This document shows, piece by piece, positions 28,759-37,431 of a stretch of DNA of 64,000 nt. The first letter of the stretch is position 1, and the number at the start of each line of letters is the position of its first letter. The translations under genes and the position numbers were made by a program. The DNA is from Nitratiruptor tergarcus DSM 16512 (lineage in GTDB: Bacteria > Campylobacterota > Campylobacteria > Campylobacterales > Nitratiruptoraceae). Where the stretch lies: NCBI RefSeq assembly GCF_027946175.1, contig NZ_AP026671.1, positions 1,426,001-1,490,000 of the forward strand, read 5' to 3'. A model generated the notes under the pieces. That model did not search any database, was not told the origin of the DNA, and worked only from the letters and a program-made list of their open reading frames with translations.

Positions 28759-29811
28759 ATGGCATTTAGTAAAGAAAATATCAAATATACGCTCAACGGT
28801 ATCCTCTTTGTAGCACTTTTTACCATAGCAGCTATACAGATTTCACAAGTGAGTTTCATCAAAGCTCTTGCTATTAGTCCACTGATTATCGGTATTGTCA
28901 TAGGAATGTTCTACGCAAATACCTTGCGCACGCATATTCCAAAAGAGTGGGTTCCTGGTATTGTTTTTAGCTCTAAGCAACTTCTACGCTTTGCTATTAT
29001 TTTGTATGGCTTTCGCATCACTTTCCAGCAAATTGCTGAAGTGGGACTTGCAGGTCTCACAGTCTCTACAATTATGCTTACAACTACATTTATTCTTGGT
29101 TGGTGGGCAGGAGTAAAAATCTTCAAACTCGATCGTGATACTGCAGTTCTCACTGCATCTGGCTCAAGTGTATGTGGAGCAGCCGCCGTACTTGCAACTG
29201 AGCCAGTACTCAATGCTGAACCCTATAAAAGTGCGGTAGCTGTTGGAACAGTTGTGCTTTTTGGGACAATAGCAATGTTTACCTATCCAGCCCTCTATAA
29301 AGCAGGGTTCTTCAATATGGATCCGGCCACATACGGTATTTATGTGGGCGGTACTGTTCATGAGGTTGCACAAGTAGTTGCAGCAGGAGGAGCAGTAAAT
29401 GAAATAGCGATGAATGATGCTGTCATTGTTAAAATGACTCGTGTTATGATGATTGCTCCACTCCTCATTATCCTTGGCATTCTTATCTCAAGAAGAGCAC
29501 AGACTGCTACAGGAGGGGGGAAAAAATTCAATATCACCATTCCTTGGTTTGCTGTTTGGTTTATTGTGATGGCTGGAATAAACTCTTTTCTCGTTAATAT
29601 TGAGAGCCTTAAACCTATTATTGCTAGTATTAATCAGTTTGATACATTTTTGCTTACTATGGCAATGACAGCTCTTGGAATGGAAACAAGTGTAGAAAAA
29701 TTTAAACAAGCCGGTGCAAAACCTGTGCTCTTAGCACTTCTCATGGCTGTATGGCTTATGGTTGGTGGTTATTTTATAACAAAAGGCGTAGTAGCTATCT
29801 TTGGTGCCTAA
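28759..29811 (+). CDS. yeiH: YeiH/UPF0324 family putative sulfate exporter
   Basis: 350-residue inner-membrane protein with about ten hydrophobic segments. Family sequences are SPLIIGIVIGMFYAN, LRFAIILYGFRITFQQI, LTASGSSVCGAAAVLATEPV and GGTVHEVAQVVAAG. Proposed to export sulfate or related anions, but the family is poorly characterised. The divergent LysR gene supports regulated expression. In a sulfide oxidiser it could relieve sulfate or sulfonate stress (inference). Confidence 0.9.
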   Translation: MAFSKENIKYTLNGILFVALFTIAAIQISQVSFIKALAISPLIIGIVIGMFYANTLRTHIPKEWVPGIVFSSKQLLRFAIILYGFRITFQQIAEVGLAGLTVSTIMLTTTFILGWWAGVKIFKLDRDTAVLTASGSSVCGAAAVLATEPVLNAEPYKSAVAVGTVVLFGTIAMFTYPALYKAGFFNMDPATYGIYVGGTVHEVAQVVAAGGAVNEIAMNDAVIVKMTRVMMIAPLLIILGILISRRAQTATGGGKKFNITIPWFAVWFIVMAGINSFLVNIESLKPIIASINQFDTFLLTMAMTALGMETSVEKFKQAGAKPVLLALLMAVWLMVGGYFITKGVVAIFGA

Positions 29812-29826
29812 GAAGGTACCTCTTGG

Positions 29827-30219
29827 CTACTTTTTGAGCTCGATTTTTTGCGGTTCTTGCAGCTTTTCCTCTTTTTGATGGCAGATGCCATTAAAAATTC
29901 CCATATTCTGAATAGTGATATTTTCTACGAACACTTCGCCAATAACTCTTCCACCACTCAAAATCTCTAAAGAGGCTGCTTCAATTTTTCCATTAGCAAC
30001 CCCATTGACAACAACATCTACAGCTTTAATATCACCTTTAAATTTCCCAGTTTTTCCTATAGAGACTACAGCACTAGAAGAGATGGTTCCTTCCACATCA
30101 CCATCTATATGGAGATTAGATTCGAGAATAATTTCTCCAACTATTTTTGTACTTTTGGAGATGAGTGTTGTCTCTTTTGAGAGAGCATCACTTTTACCGC
30201 TTTTGCCAAAGATTCCCAT
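29827..30219 (-). CDS. ccmA: Bactofilin (CcmA-like)
   Basis: 130-residue bactofilin, a self-polymerising cytoskeletal beta-helix. The repeat pattern IVGEIILESNLHIDGDVEG, GKTGKFKGDI and GVANGKIEAASLEILSGGRVIG is typical. It overlaps the M23 peptidase gene upstream by 79 bases in another frame. In Helicobacter pylori the homologous pair Csd1-CcmA shapes the helical cell, so a role in cell-shape control through peptidoglycan trimming is likely. Confidence 0.94.
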   Translation of the reverse strand: MGIFGKSGKSDALSKETTLISKSTKIVGEIILESNLHIDGDVEGTISSSAVVSIGKTGKFKGDIKAVDVVVNGVANGKIEAASLEILSGGRVIGEVFVENITIQNMGIFNGICHQKEEKLQEPQKIELKK

Positions 30220-31064
30220 GGTACTCGCCTCTCTTTTTCAAATATAGTATCAAACTTTTCTACATTCCAACGTATAAATTGTAGCGGATTTAACGGCTTT
30301 TTGTTAAATCGCACTTCATAATGAAGATGCTGCCCCGTGGAGAGCCCTGTACTTCCCATATATCCAATAATATCGCCTTTATGGACAAAATCTCCCTTTT
30401 TAACAAGCCGTTTTTTCAGATGGGCATAAATAGTAGAAAATCCATCAATATGCGCTATTTTAATAATATTTCCATAGCCATATCTATTATAGGCTGCATC
30501 TGTGACAACTCCATCTGCAGTAGCATAAATTGGCACTTTCCCTTTTGCAGCAAGATCGATTCCTGGATGAAACTCTCTTTTTTTAAGAATTGGATGCCTA
30601 CGCCAACCAAAACCTGCGGTAATTCTAAAATCTTTTACCGGTCTGCCTGAAGGAATGAGCTGTAAAATCTTTGTTTTATCTCTCATACTCAGGGCTTTCA
30701 AATCCACTTTTCCAAAAAACTCCTCATTAACAAGTCCCAACTGCTCTTCAAGATCGTTAATCTTCGAGCCTAGCTCTTCTAGATTATGTTTTTTATCTAC
30801 TAATTCGAGATTAAGCTGTGCAATATTACTATTGAGTTTGACAATATCCTTTTGCAATCTCTTTTTATCTTTTATAAGAGTTACTTTTTCATTTTCAATT
30901 TTTACAATTTTGCTTTTAAGAAAATCAATATAAAAATATCCAGCAGTAATGATAGTTACAATTAAAAAGAGTAGTGCTGCAAGAATATATTTGATTATAT
31001 GTCGTACATTATAGTGCTTGGTACCATTAACGGTAGTAATTGTAATTATATATCTATTTTTCAT
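30141..31064 (-). CDS. M23 family metallopeptidase (Csd1-like)
   Basis: 307 residues: short cytoplasmic N-terminus, one membrane segment (residues about 26-48, ILAALLFLIVTIITAGYFY), a coiled coil (about 50-115) and a C-terminal LytM domain with the zinc ligands HPGIDLA and HLHYEVRF. A periplasmic peptidoglycan DD-endopeptidase. Directly downstream, overlapping, is the bactofilin gene; upstream, comM overlaps by 4 bases. By analogy with H. pylori Csd1 it probably sets cell curvature. Confidence 0.93.
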   Translation of the reverse strand: MKNRYIITITTVNGTKHYNVRHIIKYILAALLFLIVTIITAGYFYIDFLKSKIVKIENEKVTLIKDKKRLQKDIVKLNSNIAQLNLELVDKKHNLEELGSKINDLEEQLGLVNEEFFGKVDLKALSMRDKTKILQLIPSGRPVKDFRITAGFGWRRHPILKKREFHPGIDLAAKGKVPIYATADGVVTDAAYNRYGYGNIIKIAHIDGFSTIYAHLKKRLVKKGDFVHKGDIIGYMGSTGLSTGQHLHYEVRFNKKPLNPLQFIRWNVEKFDTIFEKERRVPWESLAKAVKVMLSQKRQHSSPKVQK

Positions 31065-32560
31065 GTTCGTTTTCTAAAACTAAGAGCTTCAAGGATATCT
31101 TTTTTGCCAATAAATGGTCGCTCTTCAATATCTGCTATAGACCTTGCCACTTTCTTGATATTATTGATTGCACGAAAAGAGAGAGAAAAATTTTGAGCAG
31201 CTTTTTGTAAGAGAATTTCTGCATCCTCTTCAAGGAGGCAATAACGTTCCAAATCACCTTCATCCAATTTTGCATTAAACTTCTCTTGCCCTCTATTCTT
31301 TTGAAATATAAAAGCTTTTTTAACAATTTCATGCATCTGCTTCGATGTCATGGAGGAGGTATCTTTGGGATCTACCTCTTGCATCTGTACATAGATCTCG
31401 ATGCGATCAAGAAGTGGTGCAGAGAGTCTGTTTCTATATCGCTGCAACTCTACATCACTGCACCTACACGAATGGTGCTTGCTAAACAGATTCCCACAAG
31501 GGCAAGGATTTTGTGCAGCTATAAACATAAACTCAGTAGGGTATTCAACTTTCATATTAACGCGCGAAATGAGGAGTTTTCCATCTTGCAAAGGCTCACG
31601 CAACGCTTCAAGCACAGATTTTGCAAAGTGGGGAAATTCATCAAAAAAGAGAACGCCCTTGTTGGCTAATGCGACCTCTCCGGGCTTGGCACCGCTACTT
31701 CCCCCACCAAATATACTAGCCTTTGTACTGCTGTGATGGGGAGAGCGCATGGGGCGCACAGGCTTAAAATCTGGCTCTTTTCCTTCTAAAGCCTCACTTT
31801 TTGCAACATCTAAAATCTCACTCATATGCATTGGTGGCAAGATGTAGCGCAGTCTCTTTGCAATCATACTCTTACCGCAGCCAGGACTCCCTTCTAGCAA
31901 TATATTATGCATACCAACTGCTGCTATAAGAGCTGCTCTTTTAGCAATCTCTTGTCCTCGAACTTCGGCAAAGTCATATGGATATGCATCTATATAGTAG
32001 AATTTTTCTTGTTTATATTGTATATAAGGATAGTTATACTTTTCACTCTTTGCTGGCTGCAACTCTCCACTGCGAAGCATTGTAATTGCCTCTTGAAGTG
32101 AAGCAACTGGATAGAGGGTAAGATTTGGAATATTTATGAGTTTACTTACACTCTCTTGTGGCACAATAGCTTTGCAAGGTTTTTTTGATAAAGAGAGCAG
32201 AAGAGGAAAGAGTTGGAGAGTATCTTTGAGCCTTCCATCAAGTCCCAACTCTCCAAAAACATACATTTCATCAAGTGCAATTTTTTCTTTTTGCAATGCA
32301 ACACTTAAAGCTATAGCAAGATCAAAATGGCTACCGCTCTTTTTAAGATCGCTAGGGGAGAGATTGATAGTAATTTTGAGGGGAGGAAATGTAAAATCAT
32401 TAGCGAGGAGTGCAGCTTTGACTCTCTCTTTTGCTTCTTGTATAGAGTTACTCGCAAGCCCTACTATGCTAAATGATGGAAGTGCACGTGTGAAACTACT
32501 CTCTACTTCTACTCTTCTTGCCTCCACACCATCAAGTGTGGCGCAAAGAATCCTTTTCAA
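31061..32560 (-). CDS. comM: ComM/YifB-family Mg-chelatase-like AAA ATPase
   Basis: 499-residue AAA+ protein. N-terminal ChlI-like domain (FSIVGLASNSIQEAKERVKA; INLSPSDLKKSGSHFDL), Walker A LEGSPGCGKSMIAK, Walker B GVLFFDEFPHF, and the ChlI C-terminal domain (SFRAINNIKKVARSIAD). A CxxC pair is in NPCPCGNLFSKHHSC. ComM is a branch-migration helicase aiding natural transformation in other bacteria. Located in the tig-clpP-def-comM order known in Helicobacter. Confidence 0.94.
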   Translation of the reverse strand: MKRILCATLDGVEARRVEVESSFTRALPSFSIVGLASNSIQEAKERVKAALLANDFTFPPLKITINLSPSDLKKSGSHFDLAIALSVALQKEKIALDEMYVFGELGLDGRLKDTLQLFPLLLSLSKKPCKAIVPQESVSKLINIPNLTLYPVASLQEAITMLRSGELQPAKSEKYNYPYIQYKQEKFYYIDAYPYDFAEVRGQEIAKRAALIAAVGMHNILLEGSPGCGKSMIAKRLRYILPPMHMSEILDVAKSEALEGKEPDFKPVRPMRSPHHSSTKASIFGGGSSGAKPGEVALANKGVLFFDEFPHFAKSVLEALREPLQDGKLLISRVNMKVEYPTEFMFIAAQNPCPCGNLFSKHHSCRCSDVELQRYRNRLSAPLLDRIEIYVQMQEVDPKDTSSMTSKQMHEIVKKAFIFQKNRGQEKFNAKLDEGDLERYCLLEEDAEILLQKAAQNFSLSFRAINNIKKVARSIADIEERPFIGKKDILEALSFRKRT

Positions 32561-32562
32561 AT

Positions 32563-33093
32563 CTATACCTTCACACCACTTTTTTTAGCAGTTCTCTTCT
32601 TCTTCCACTCCTTTTCAAACTTCTTTCTTTTTAGATAAGGGAGTTTTTCAATAAACAGGTGTCCATCAAGATGATCCATCTCATGCTGCACTGCAACTGC
32701 AAGGAGCCCATCAGTTTCAAGGCTCTTTTTGTTTCCAAATCTATCTTGATACTCTACCCTCACCCACTCAGCTCTTTCTACATCTTCATAATACTCTGGA
32801 ACGCTCAAGCACCCTTCAGTATAGATTTGCGTTCCCTTACTCTCTATTATCACAGGATTGATGAGCTCAAGCAGATCTTCTTTGTGTTGCTTTCCCTCTT
32901 CATCAGGCAAATTAATTATGAGAGCACGCAAAGGTACCGCTACCTGTATAGCAGCAAGCCCTATGCCGTTTTTGGCTATCATCGTCTCATACATATCATC
33001 AAGAAGTTTATGGAGCTCACTATCAAAGCTCTCCACCTCATTTGAACGCATGAAAAGACGTCTATCGGGATATGTGATAATCTCTCTTATCAT
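32563..33093 (-). CDS. def: Peptide deformylase
   Basis: 176-residue metalloenzyme removing the N-formyl group from new proteins. All three motifs are present: [16 protein letters not shown], and HEMDHLDG (metal ligands Cys and two His). The lysine-rich tail KKRTAKKSG is typical of Campylobacterota. ATGA-type 4-base overlap with clpP upstream and 2 bases before comM. Confidence 0.97.
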   Translation of the reverse strand: MIREIITYPDRRLFMRSNEVESFDSELHKLLDDMYETMIAKNGIGLAAIQVAVPLRALIINLPDEEGKQHKEDLLELINPVIIESKGTQIYTEGCLSVPEYYEDVERAEWVRVEYQDRFGNKKSLETDGLLAVAVQHEMDHLDGHLFIEKLPYLKRKKFEKEWKKKRTAKKSGVKV

Positions 33094-33680
33094 CGTGCAC
33101 TTTTTTCCAAAACTTGATCTATTAGTCCATACTCTTTTGCTTCTTCGGAACTCATGAAAAAGTCTCGCTCTGTATCTTTAGCAATCTTTTTCACACTTTG
33201 CCCAGTATTTTGCGCTAAGATTTCATTGAGAATCTTTTTAAGGCGTAAAATCTCTTTTGCTTGGATCTCAATATCAGTAGCCTGTCCTTGGGCACCTCCA
33301 AGAGGCTGATGAATCATGATTCTTGCATGCGGCAGGGCATAGCGTTTACCTTTTGCACCAGAACTGAGCAAAAAGGCTCCCATGCTTGCAGCTTGTCCAA
33401 TACAGATAGTTGCTACATCTGGTTTGATATAGTTCATAGTATCATAAATACTCATCCCACTTGTAATTACACCACCAGGAGAGTTGATATAGAGGTAAAT
33501 ATCTTTGTCTGGATCTTCTGCTTCCAAAAAGAGCAGCTGCGCAACAATAGATGAAGCTACAGCATCATTAATCTCTCCGCTGAGCATTATAATGCGGTCT
33601 TTGAGAAGCCGTGAATAGATATCGTAGCTTCTCTCACCGCGCCCTGTACGTTCTATGACGTAGGGAATGTAGTAACTCAT
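33090..33680 (-). CDS. clpP: ATP-dependent Clp protease proteolytic subunit
   Basis: 196-residue serine protease subunit. The catalytic residues Ser 99 (GQAASMGAF) and His 124 (MIHQPLGG) are in place; [18 protein letters not shown] is the oxyanion segment. Forms the 14-mer that works with ClpA/ClpX. Overlaps the tig stop and the def start by 4 bases each, so the four genes are translationally linked. Confidence 0.97.
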   Translation of the reverse strand: MSYYIPYVIERTGRGERSYDIYSRLLKDRIIMLSGEINDAVASSIVAQLLFLEAEDPDKDIYLYINSPGGVITSGMSIYDTMNYIKPDVATICIGQAASMGAFLLSSGAKGKRYALPHARIMIHQPLGGAQGQATDIEIQAKEILRLKKILNEILAQNTGQSVKKIAKDTERDFFMSSEEAKEYGLIDQVLEKSAR

Positions 33681-34990
33681 GCAGCTTCCTCTTTTTTCAT
33701 CTTTTTATTAAGAAGATGTGTCAATAGTCTATCTTCAATCATCGCCATCTTAATTGCTGGCAAAAGTCCTTGCTTTTGATATGCTTCAAGTATCTCTTTT
33801 GGATCGCGTCCCATCTGCAGCGCTTCATAGTAAATTGTCTGCACTACCTCTTGATCATCCACGCTTACACCCTCTTTTTTCGCCAAAGCATCCACTATAA
33901 AAGTAGCTTTTACACTCTTTTCAGCCTCAGGGCGCAACTCTTCACGGAGTGCTTCAACTTTTTCTTTGTTTTCACGCAGCTCTTTAATCTCCTCTTCATT
34001 CATAGAAGCAGCCTTATTATTGAGCTGTACATCAATTTCTTGGTCAACAATGTTGCGAGGCAAATCAAATGCATATTTCTCTACCAATGCTTCCATAAGC
34101 TTTGGTTTGAGCTCTTCATTATAGAGTTTTGAGAGTTTTTCACTTTTTATCTGCTTTTTAATCTCCTCTTTGAGTACCTCTACTGTGGCATCAGGATTTT
34201 GTGGGAGCATCTTTTTAGCAAGCTCATCATTAATTTCTACTGGCTCTTTCTCTTTAATAGTATGGAGAGTTACTTCAAATTTCGCTTTTTTCCCAGCAAG
34301 CTCTTTGTTGGGATAATCCTCTGGGAATGTAACTTCAATTGTTTTTGTCTCTCCCTTTTTCATTCCAATAACTTGCTCTTCAAATCCAGGAATAAATTGT
34401 CCACTGCCAAGGCGTAGCTCAAAGTTTTGGGCACTGCCTCCCTCAATTTCTGTTCCATCTTCCAAAGTACCTTTGAAATCGATAACAACCATATCGCCCT
34501 CTTTGGCCACTTTTCTTTTTGGGTTTTCTACAAACTGTGCCATTGCTTCTGCAAGCTCTTTGAGTCTTGTCTCAACCTCTTCATCAGTTACTTGGGGCTC
34601 TTCAAACTCTGGAACAAGCTCTTCATAGTTTTCAAGCGCAATTTCAGGCCTAAAACCGATCTCTAGCTCCATTTCGATAAATTCATCTTTCTTCTCAAAC
34701 TTCGTAAATCGAGGCTCACCTAACATACTCTCTTTTGCAATTTCGAGATCTTCTAAAGCTTTATCAAGAGCTTCTCGAACTAGTTCAGCTTCAGCATCTT
34801 GCTCAATCTTCTCACCATATCTCTTCTTTACGATAGCAACTGGAACCTTTCCTTTTCTAAATCCTGGGATATCCATCGTTTTTGCTAGTTGATTCGCAAT
34901 TTTATTTGATTTTTTCTCTATCTCTTCTTTTGCGATTTTTGCTTCTACTTTCGCATTAGCATTGTCAACTTTTGTAGCTTGTAGCTCCAT
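33677..34990 (-). CDS. tig: Trigger factor
   Basis: 437-residue ribosome-associated chaperone. The N-terminal ribosome-docking signature is GFRKGKVP; an FKBP-type PPIase domain follows ([32 protein letters not shown]) and a long helical C-terminal domain. First gene of the operon; its promoter must lie in 34991-35070, which it shares divergently with folE. Confidence 0.97.
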   Translation of the reverse strand: MELQATKVDNANAKVEAKIAKEEIEKKSNKIANQLAKTMDIPGFRKGKVPVAIVKKRYGEKIEQDAEAELVREALDKALEDLEIAKESMLGEPRFTKFEKKDEFIEMELEIGFRPEIALENYEELVPEFEEPQVTDEEVETRLKELAEAMAQFVENPKRKVAKEGDMVVIDFKGTLEDGTEIEGGSAQNFELRLGSGQFIPGFEEQVIGMKKGETKTIEVTFPEDYPNKELAGKKAKFEVTLHTIKEKEPVEINDELAKKMLPQNPDATVEVLKEEIKKQIKSEKLSKLYNEELKPKLMEALVEKYAFDLPRNIVDQEIDVQLNNKAASMNEEEIKELRENKEKVEALREELRPEAEKSVKATFIVDALAKKEGVSVDDQEVVQTIYYEALQMGRDPKEILEAYQKQGLLPAIKMAMIEDRLLTHLLNKKMKKEEAA

Positions 34991-35070
34991 CTATGTCCTT
35001 TTGAAAAAATTTTAACTCTTATTTTATCAAAATATTGTGATAAAATCTAAAAAACATTAACGGAGCAGGT

Positions 35071-35649
35071 ATGGATCGTAAAGAGGAGTTTGTTAAAGCA
35101 GTCAAAACAATTTTAGAAATTATTGGCGAAGATCCCAAAAGAGAAGGCCTCCTAAAAACTCCAGAGCGGGTCTACAAAGCCTTTTTGCATCTTACCGAAG
35201 GCTATCACAAAGATCCCAAAGAGGTATTGGGTGAAGCTCTCTTTACCTCTACCAATGATGAGATGGTACTAGTACGCGATATTGAGTTTTACTCGTTATG
35301 CGAGCACCACCTTTTGCCAATCATTGGACGTGCACATGTAGCATATATTCCAGATGGTAAAGTGGTGGGTCTATCAAAAATTCCTCGCATGGTCAATGTT
35401 TATGCAAGAAGACTTCAGATCCAAGAGCAGATGACAGAGCAGATAGCCGATGCACTTATGGAGACAGTCAAGCCTAAAGGTGTCGGCGTAGTAGTTCAAG
35501 CACGTCATATGTGTATGGAGATGCGAGGCGTTGAAAAAATATGTTCAACCACTGTAAGCTCTGCTTTACGTGGTATTTTCAAAGAAAACATCAAAACTCG
35601 CGAGGAATTTTTTAGCCTTATCAATGCTCCGCAAAATAGGAGATTTTAA
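35071..35649 (+). CDS. folE: GTP cyclohydrolase I
   Basis: 192-residue enzyme making dihydroneopterin triphosphate for folate (and queuosine) synthesis. Zinc ligands are in SLCEHHLLP and [25 protein letters not shown] and [17 protein letters not shown] are also conserved. The start has GGAG 9 bases upstream. Its stop codon lies in a 30-bp perfect palindrome shared with the convergent beta-propeller gene. A decayed copy of its last 35 or so codons is at 37313-37431. Confidence 0.97.
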   Translation: MDRKEEFVKAVKTILEIIGEDPKREGLLKTPERVYKAFLHLTEGYHKDPKEVLGEALFTSTNDEMVLVRDIEFYSLCEHHLLPIIGRAHVAYIPDGKVVGLSKIPRMVNVYARRLQIQEQMTEQIADALMETVKPKGVGVVVQARHMCMEMRGVEKICSTTVSSALRGIFKENIKTREEFFSLINAPQNRRF

Positions 35650-35662
35650 AATCTCCTATTTT
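35633..35662. terminator. 30-bp perfect palindrome at convergent 3' ends
   Basis: AAAATAGGAGATTTT (35633-35647) is followed without spacer by its exact reverse complement (35648-35662). It contains the folE stop and the stop of the convergent gene at 35656. The stem ends in T-runs on either strand, fitting a bidirectional terminator, although a zero-loop perfect palindrome is unusual. Confidence 0.75.
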
Positions 35663-37167
35663 ACATTACCAAAGATTATCTTCTGTGTTCCGCCTTCCAA
35701 AGAGATATCAACAAAACATTTTTTAATCTGCCTCCACTTAAAATATCCCAATCTATCCATACCATCAAGTTTTGCAACTAGTGAGAGTGACGATGTAGCA
35801 TAAATCCAGTCATATGCTCCACTACCATAGTGGTAGAAGTAACCGTGAGGATAAATACTTGTATTGGAAAAGGATTTGATATATCCAGGAGCCATTTTAT
35901 TTAGTACGTTACCAAAATTTATTTCTACTTCATGCTCTCCTGTTCCAGAAAACTGAATATTTTCTCTTTTTATTTCAACAGAAGTGAAATAGTTTTTAAG
36001 ATTGTCACTCCACTTTAGATATCCTTGTGCATCCATGCCTTCAAGTTTCACAACCGTATTACCTGTAGCAGTCACAAAGAGCCAATCAAATGCTCCTTCT
36101 CCAAAGTGGTAAAAGTAGCCAGCAACTGGAAAGGAGTGGTTTTGTAAACTATAAATAAATCCATAGGTACTGCATATAGAGGGACGTACATATTTATAAA
36201 TAAATAGATCACCATTACCAAGAACATAGAGATAATCACCTTCAGCGATAATTTTCGTCACCAATACTCCAGGTAAATCTATCTTTGCAAGAGATGTAGG
36301 GTGATGAATGTTAGTAACATTAAGCTCAATTACTCCTATATTATCCACTCCAACAAAAAGACTCTCACCACTTTTGGTCAAACTTCTCACACCATCTAAA
36401 AATTTGTATTGTGCCTCTTTTTTTGTTGTATAGCCAATAGCTCTTGTCCTGTTTTCCATGGAATAAACCGATACCTCGCCATCATTGCTTGCTATAAACG
36501 TATAGTCTCCATCAACGACCGTATCCATAGCAGCGGAGGCAGACAAAGAAGCTACTTCAAGAAGTTTGTTTTGTGCAAATTTATAAACAATTACTCCGTG
36601 ATTAAATTCAGTGACATAAATAAAATCTCCATTTCCAGTAATTGTAGATATAGATCCATTTGGGATACTCTTTTTATCAACTTGTATATAATTGCAGTTA
36701 CCATTCCAGCATACATGACCAATGGCTGCGAAAGTGCCAGTAGCAGTGTTGATAAAGAGATAGCCATTGTTCTCCCAAACATTTTGCACATCGAAATTTT
36801 GCTGTGAAGAGCTATAATTACCTCTTTGTTGCACTTGTGAGACATTTGCAATATCAAGCACATAGACTCCATTTTCTCTTCCAGCGAGATAGAGCTTGTT
36901 TTTCTCTGCATAGAGTCCTCGCCCTTTCCATTGATATGTATCGACGATAATTGGATTCCTTTTGTCATGTACATTTACTACCGTTAATCCTACAGAATCG
37001 GAAGAAAGGAAAAGAGTATCACCCTTTTTTACCATAGTGTTATAAAGACCAGGAATTGAAGAGAGCTTTTGATAATGAGACACATAGGTATACTCAGAAC
37101 TATAGGTAAAATCGTAAGCATACACCATCCCATACACAAGGAGAATAATCGAATAGATACGCCACAT
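35656..37167 (-). CDS. Secreted beta-propeller protein related to the 14266 gene product
   Basis: 503 residues. Signal peptide (MWRIYSIILLVYGMVYA), then LVIVD-like propeller blades (GVYVLDIANVSQVQQRGNY; FVGVDNIGVIELNVTNIHHP), and at the C-terminus two copies of a module, residues about 346-388 and 437-479, around GYFYHFGEGAFDWLF and GYFYHYGSGAYDWIY, each followed by VKLEGMD or AKLDGMD. The same module occurs twice at the N-terminus of the larger protein at 14266. Probably exported; role unknown. Convergent with folE and flanked on its 5' side by a folE relic. Confidence 0.85.
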   Translation of the reverse strand: MWRIYSIILLVYGMVYAYDFTYSSEYTYVSHYQKLSSIPGLYNTMVKKGDTLFLSSDSVGLTVVNVHDKRNPIIVDTYQWKGRGLYAEKNKLYLAGRENGVYVLDIANVSQVQQRGNYSSSQQNFDVQNVWENNGYLFINTATGTFAAIGHVCWNGNCNYIQVDKKSIPNGSISTITGNGDFIYVTEFNHGVIVYKFAQNKLLEVASLSASAAMDTVVDGDYTFIASNDGEVSVYSMENRTRAIGYTTKKEAQYKFLDGVRSLTKSGESLFVGVDNIGVIELNVTNIHHPTSLAKIDLPGVLVTKIIAEGDYLYVLGNGDLFIYKYVRPSICSTYGFIYSLQNHSFPVAGYFYHFGEGAFDWLFVTATGNTVVKLEGMDAQGYLKWSDNLKNYFTSVEIKRENIQFSGTGEHEVEINFGNVLNKMAPGYIKSFSNTSIYPHGYFYHYGSGAYDWIYATSSLSLVAKLDGMDRLGYFKWRQIKKCFVDISLEGGTQKIIFGNVK

Positions 37168-37312
37168 GATAGATCCTTTGAAAGTGCCTTATGTAAAACA
37201 CAAGGTGAGATACTCTACGCCTTTTTGCGGATGTAGAGAGACAGAATATGGAAGCCTATATTTTTATTGTATACCGAATAATTCAAAATAAACTTAAAAA
37301 TGAGATTTTCAA
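37168..37312 (-). promoter_or_regulatory. 5' region of the 503-residue secreted protein with hairpin
   Basis: About 145 non-coding bases. CTCTAC at 37213-37218 and GTAGAG at 37233-37238 form a stem with further partial pairing (GCC/GGA) in what should be the leader RNA. On the minus strand TTGAAT and TATACAAT (about 37265-37285) resemble promoter boxes. The hairpin does not match a riboswitch class I know. Confidence 0.45.
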
Positions 37313-37431
37313 ATATTTCAATAAGTAAATGTAGTAATCTTTGCACTTCGCGGTGTTTTCAATGAAAACATTAAAACCAGTAAAAAGTTTTTTGTCTTAT
37401 TAATGCACCACAGAACCAGAGGTTTGAAGTA
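37313..37431 (+). pseudogene. folE: Decayed 3' fragment of folE
   Basis: On the plus strand LRGVFNENIKTSKKFF aligns with [16 protein letters not shown] of intact folE, and after a one-base frameshift LINAPQNQRF aligns with [10 protein letters not shown], the last residues of FolE. Upstream, GTAATCTTTGCA aligns with GTAAGCTCTGCT. Only about the last 35 codons remain. Orientation is the same as intact folE. It overlaps, on the opposite strand, the last codons of the GGDEF-EAL gene at 37400. Confidence 0.85.

Noticed and set aside
29811-29830. Near-palindrome around GGTACC between yeiH and bactofilin genes
   Set aside because: One mismatch, no T-tract, short; not convincing as a terminator.
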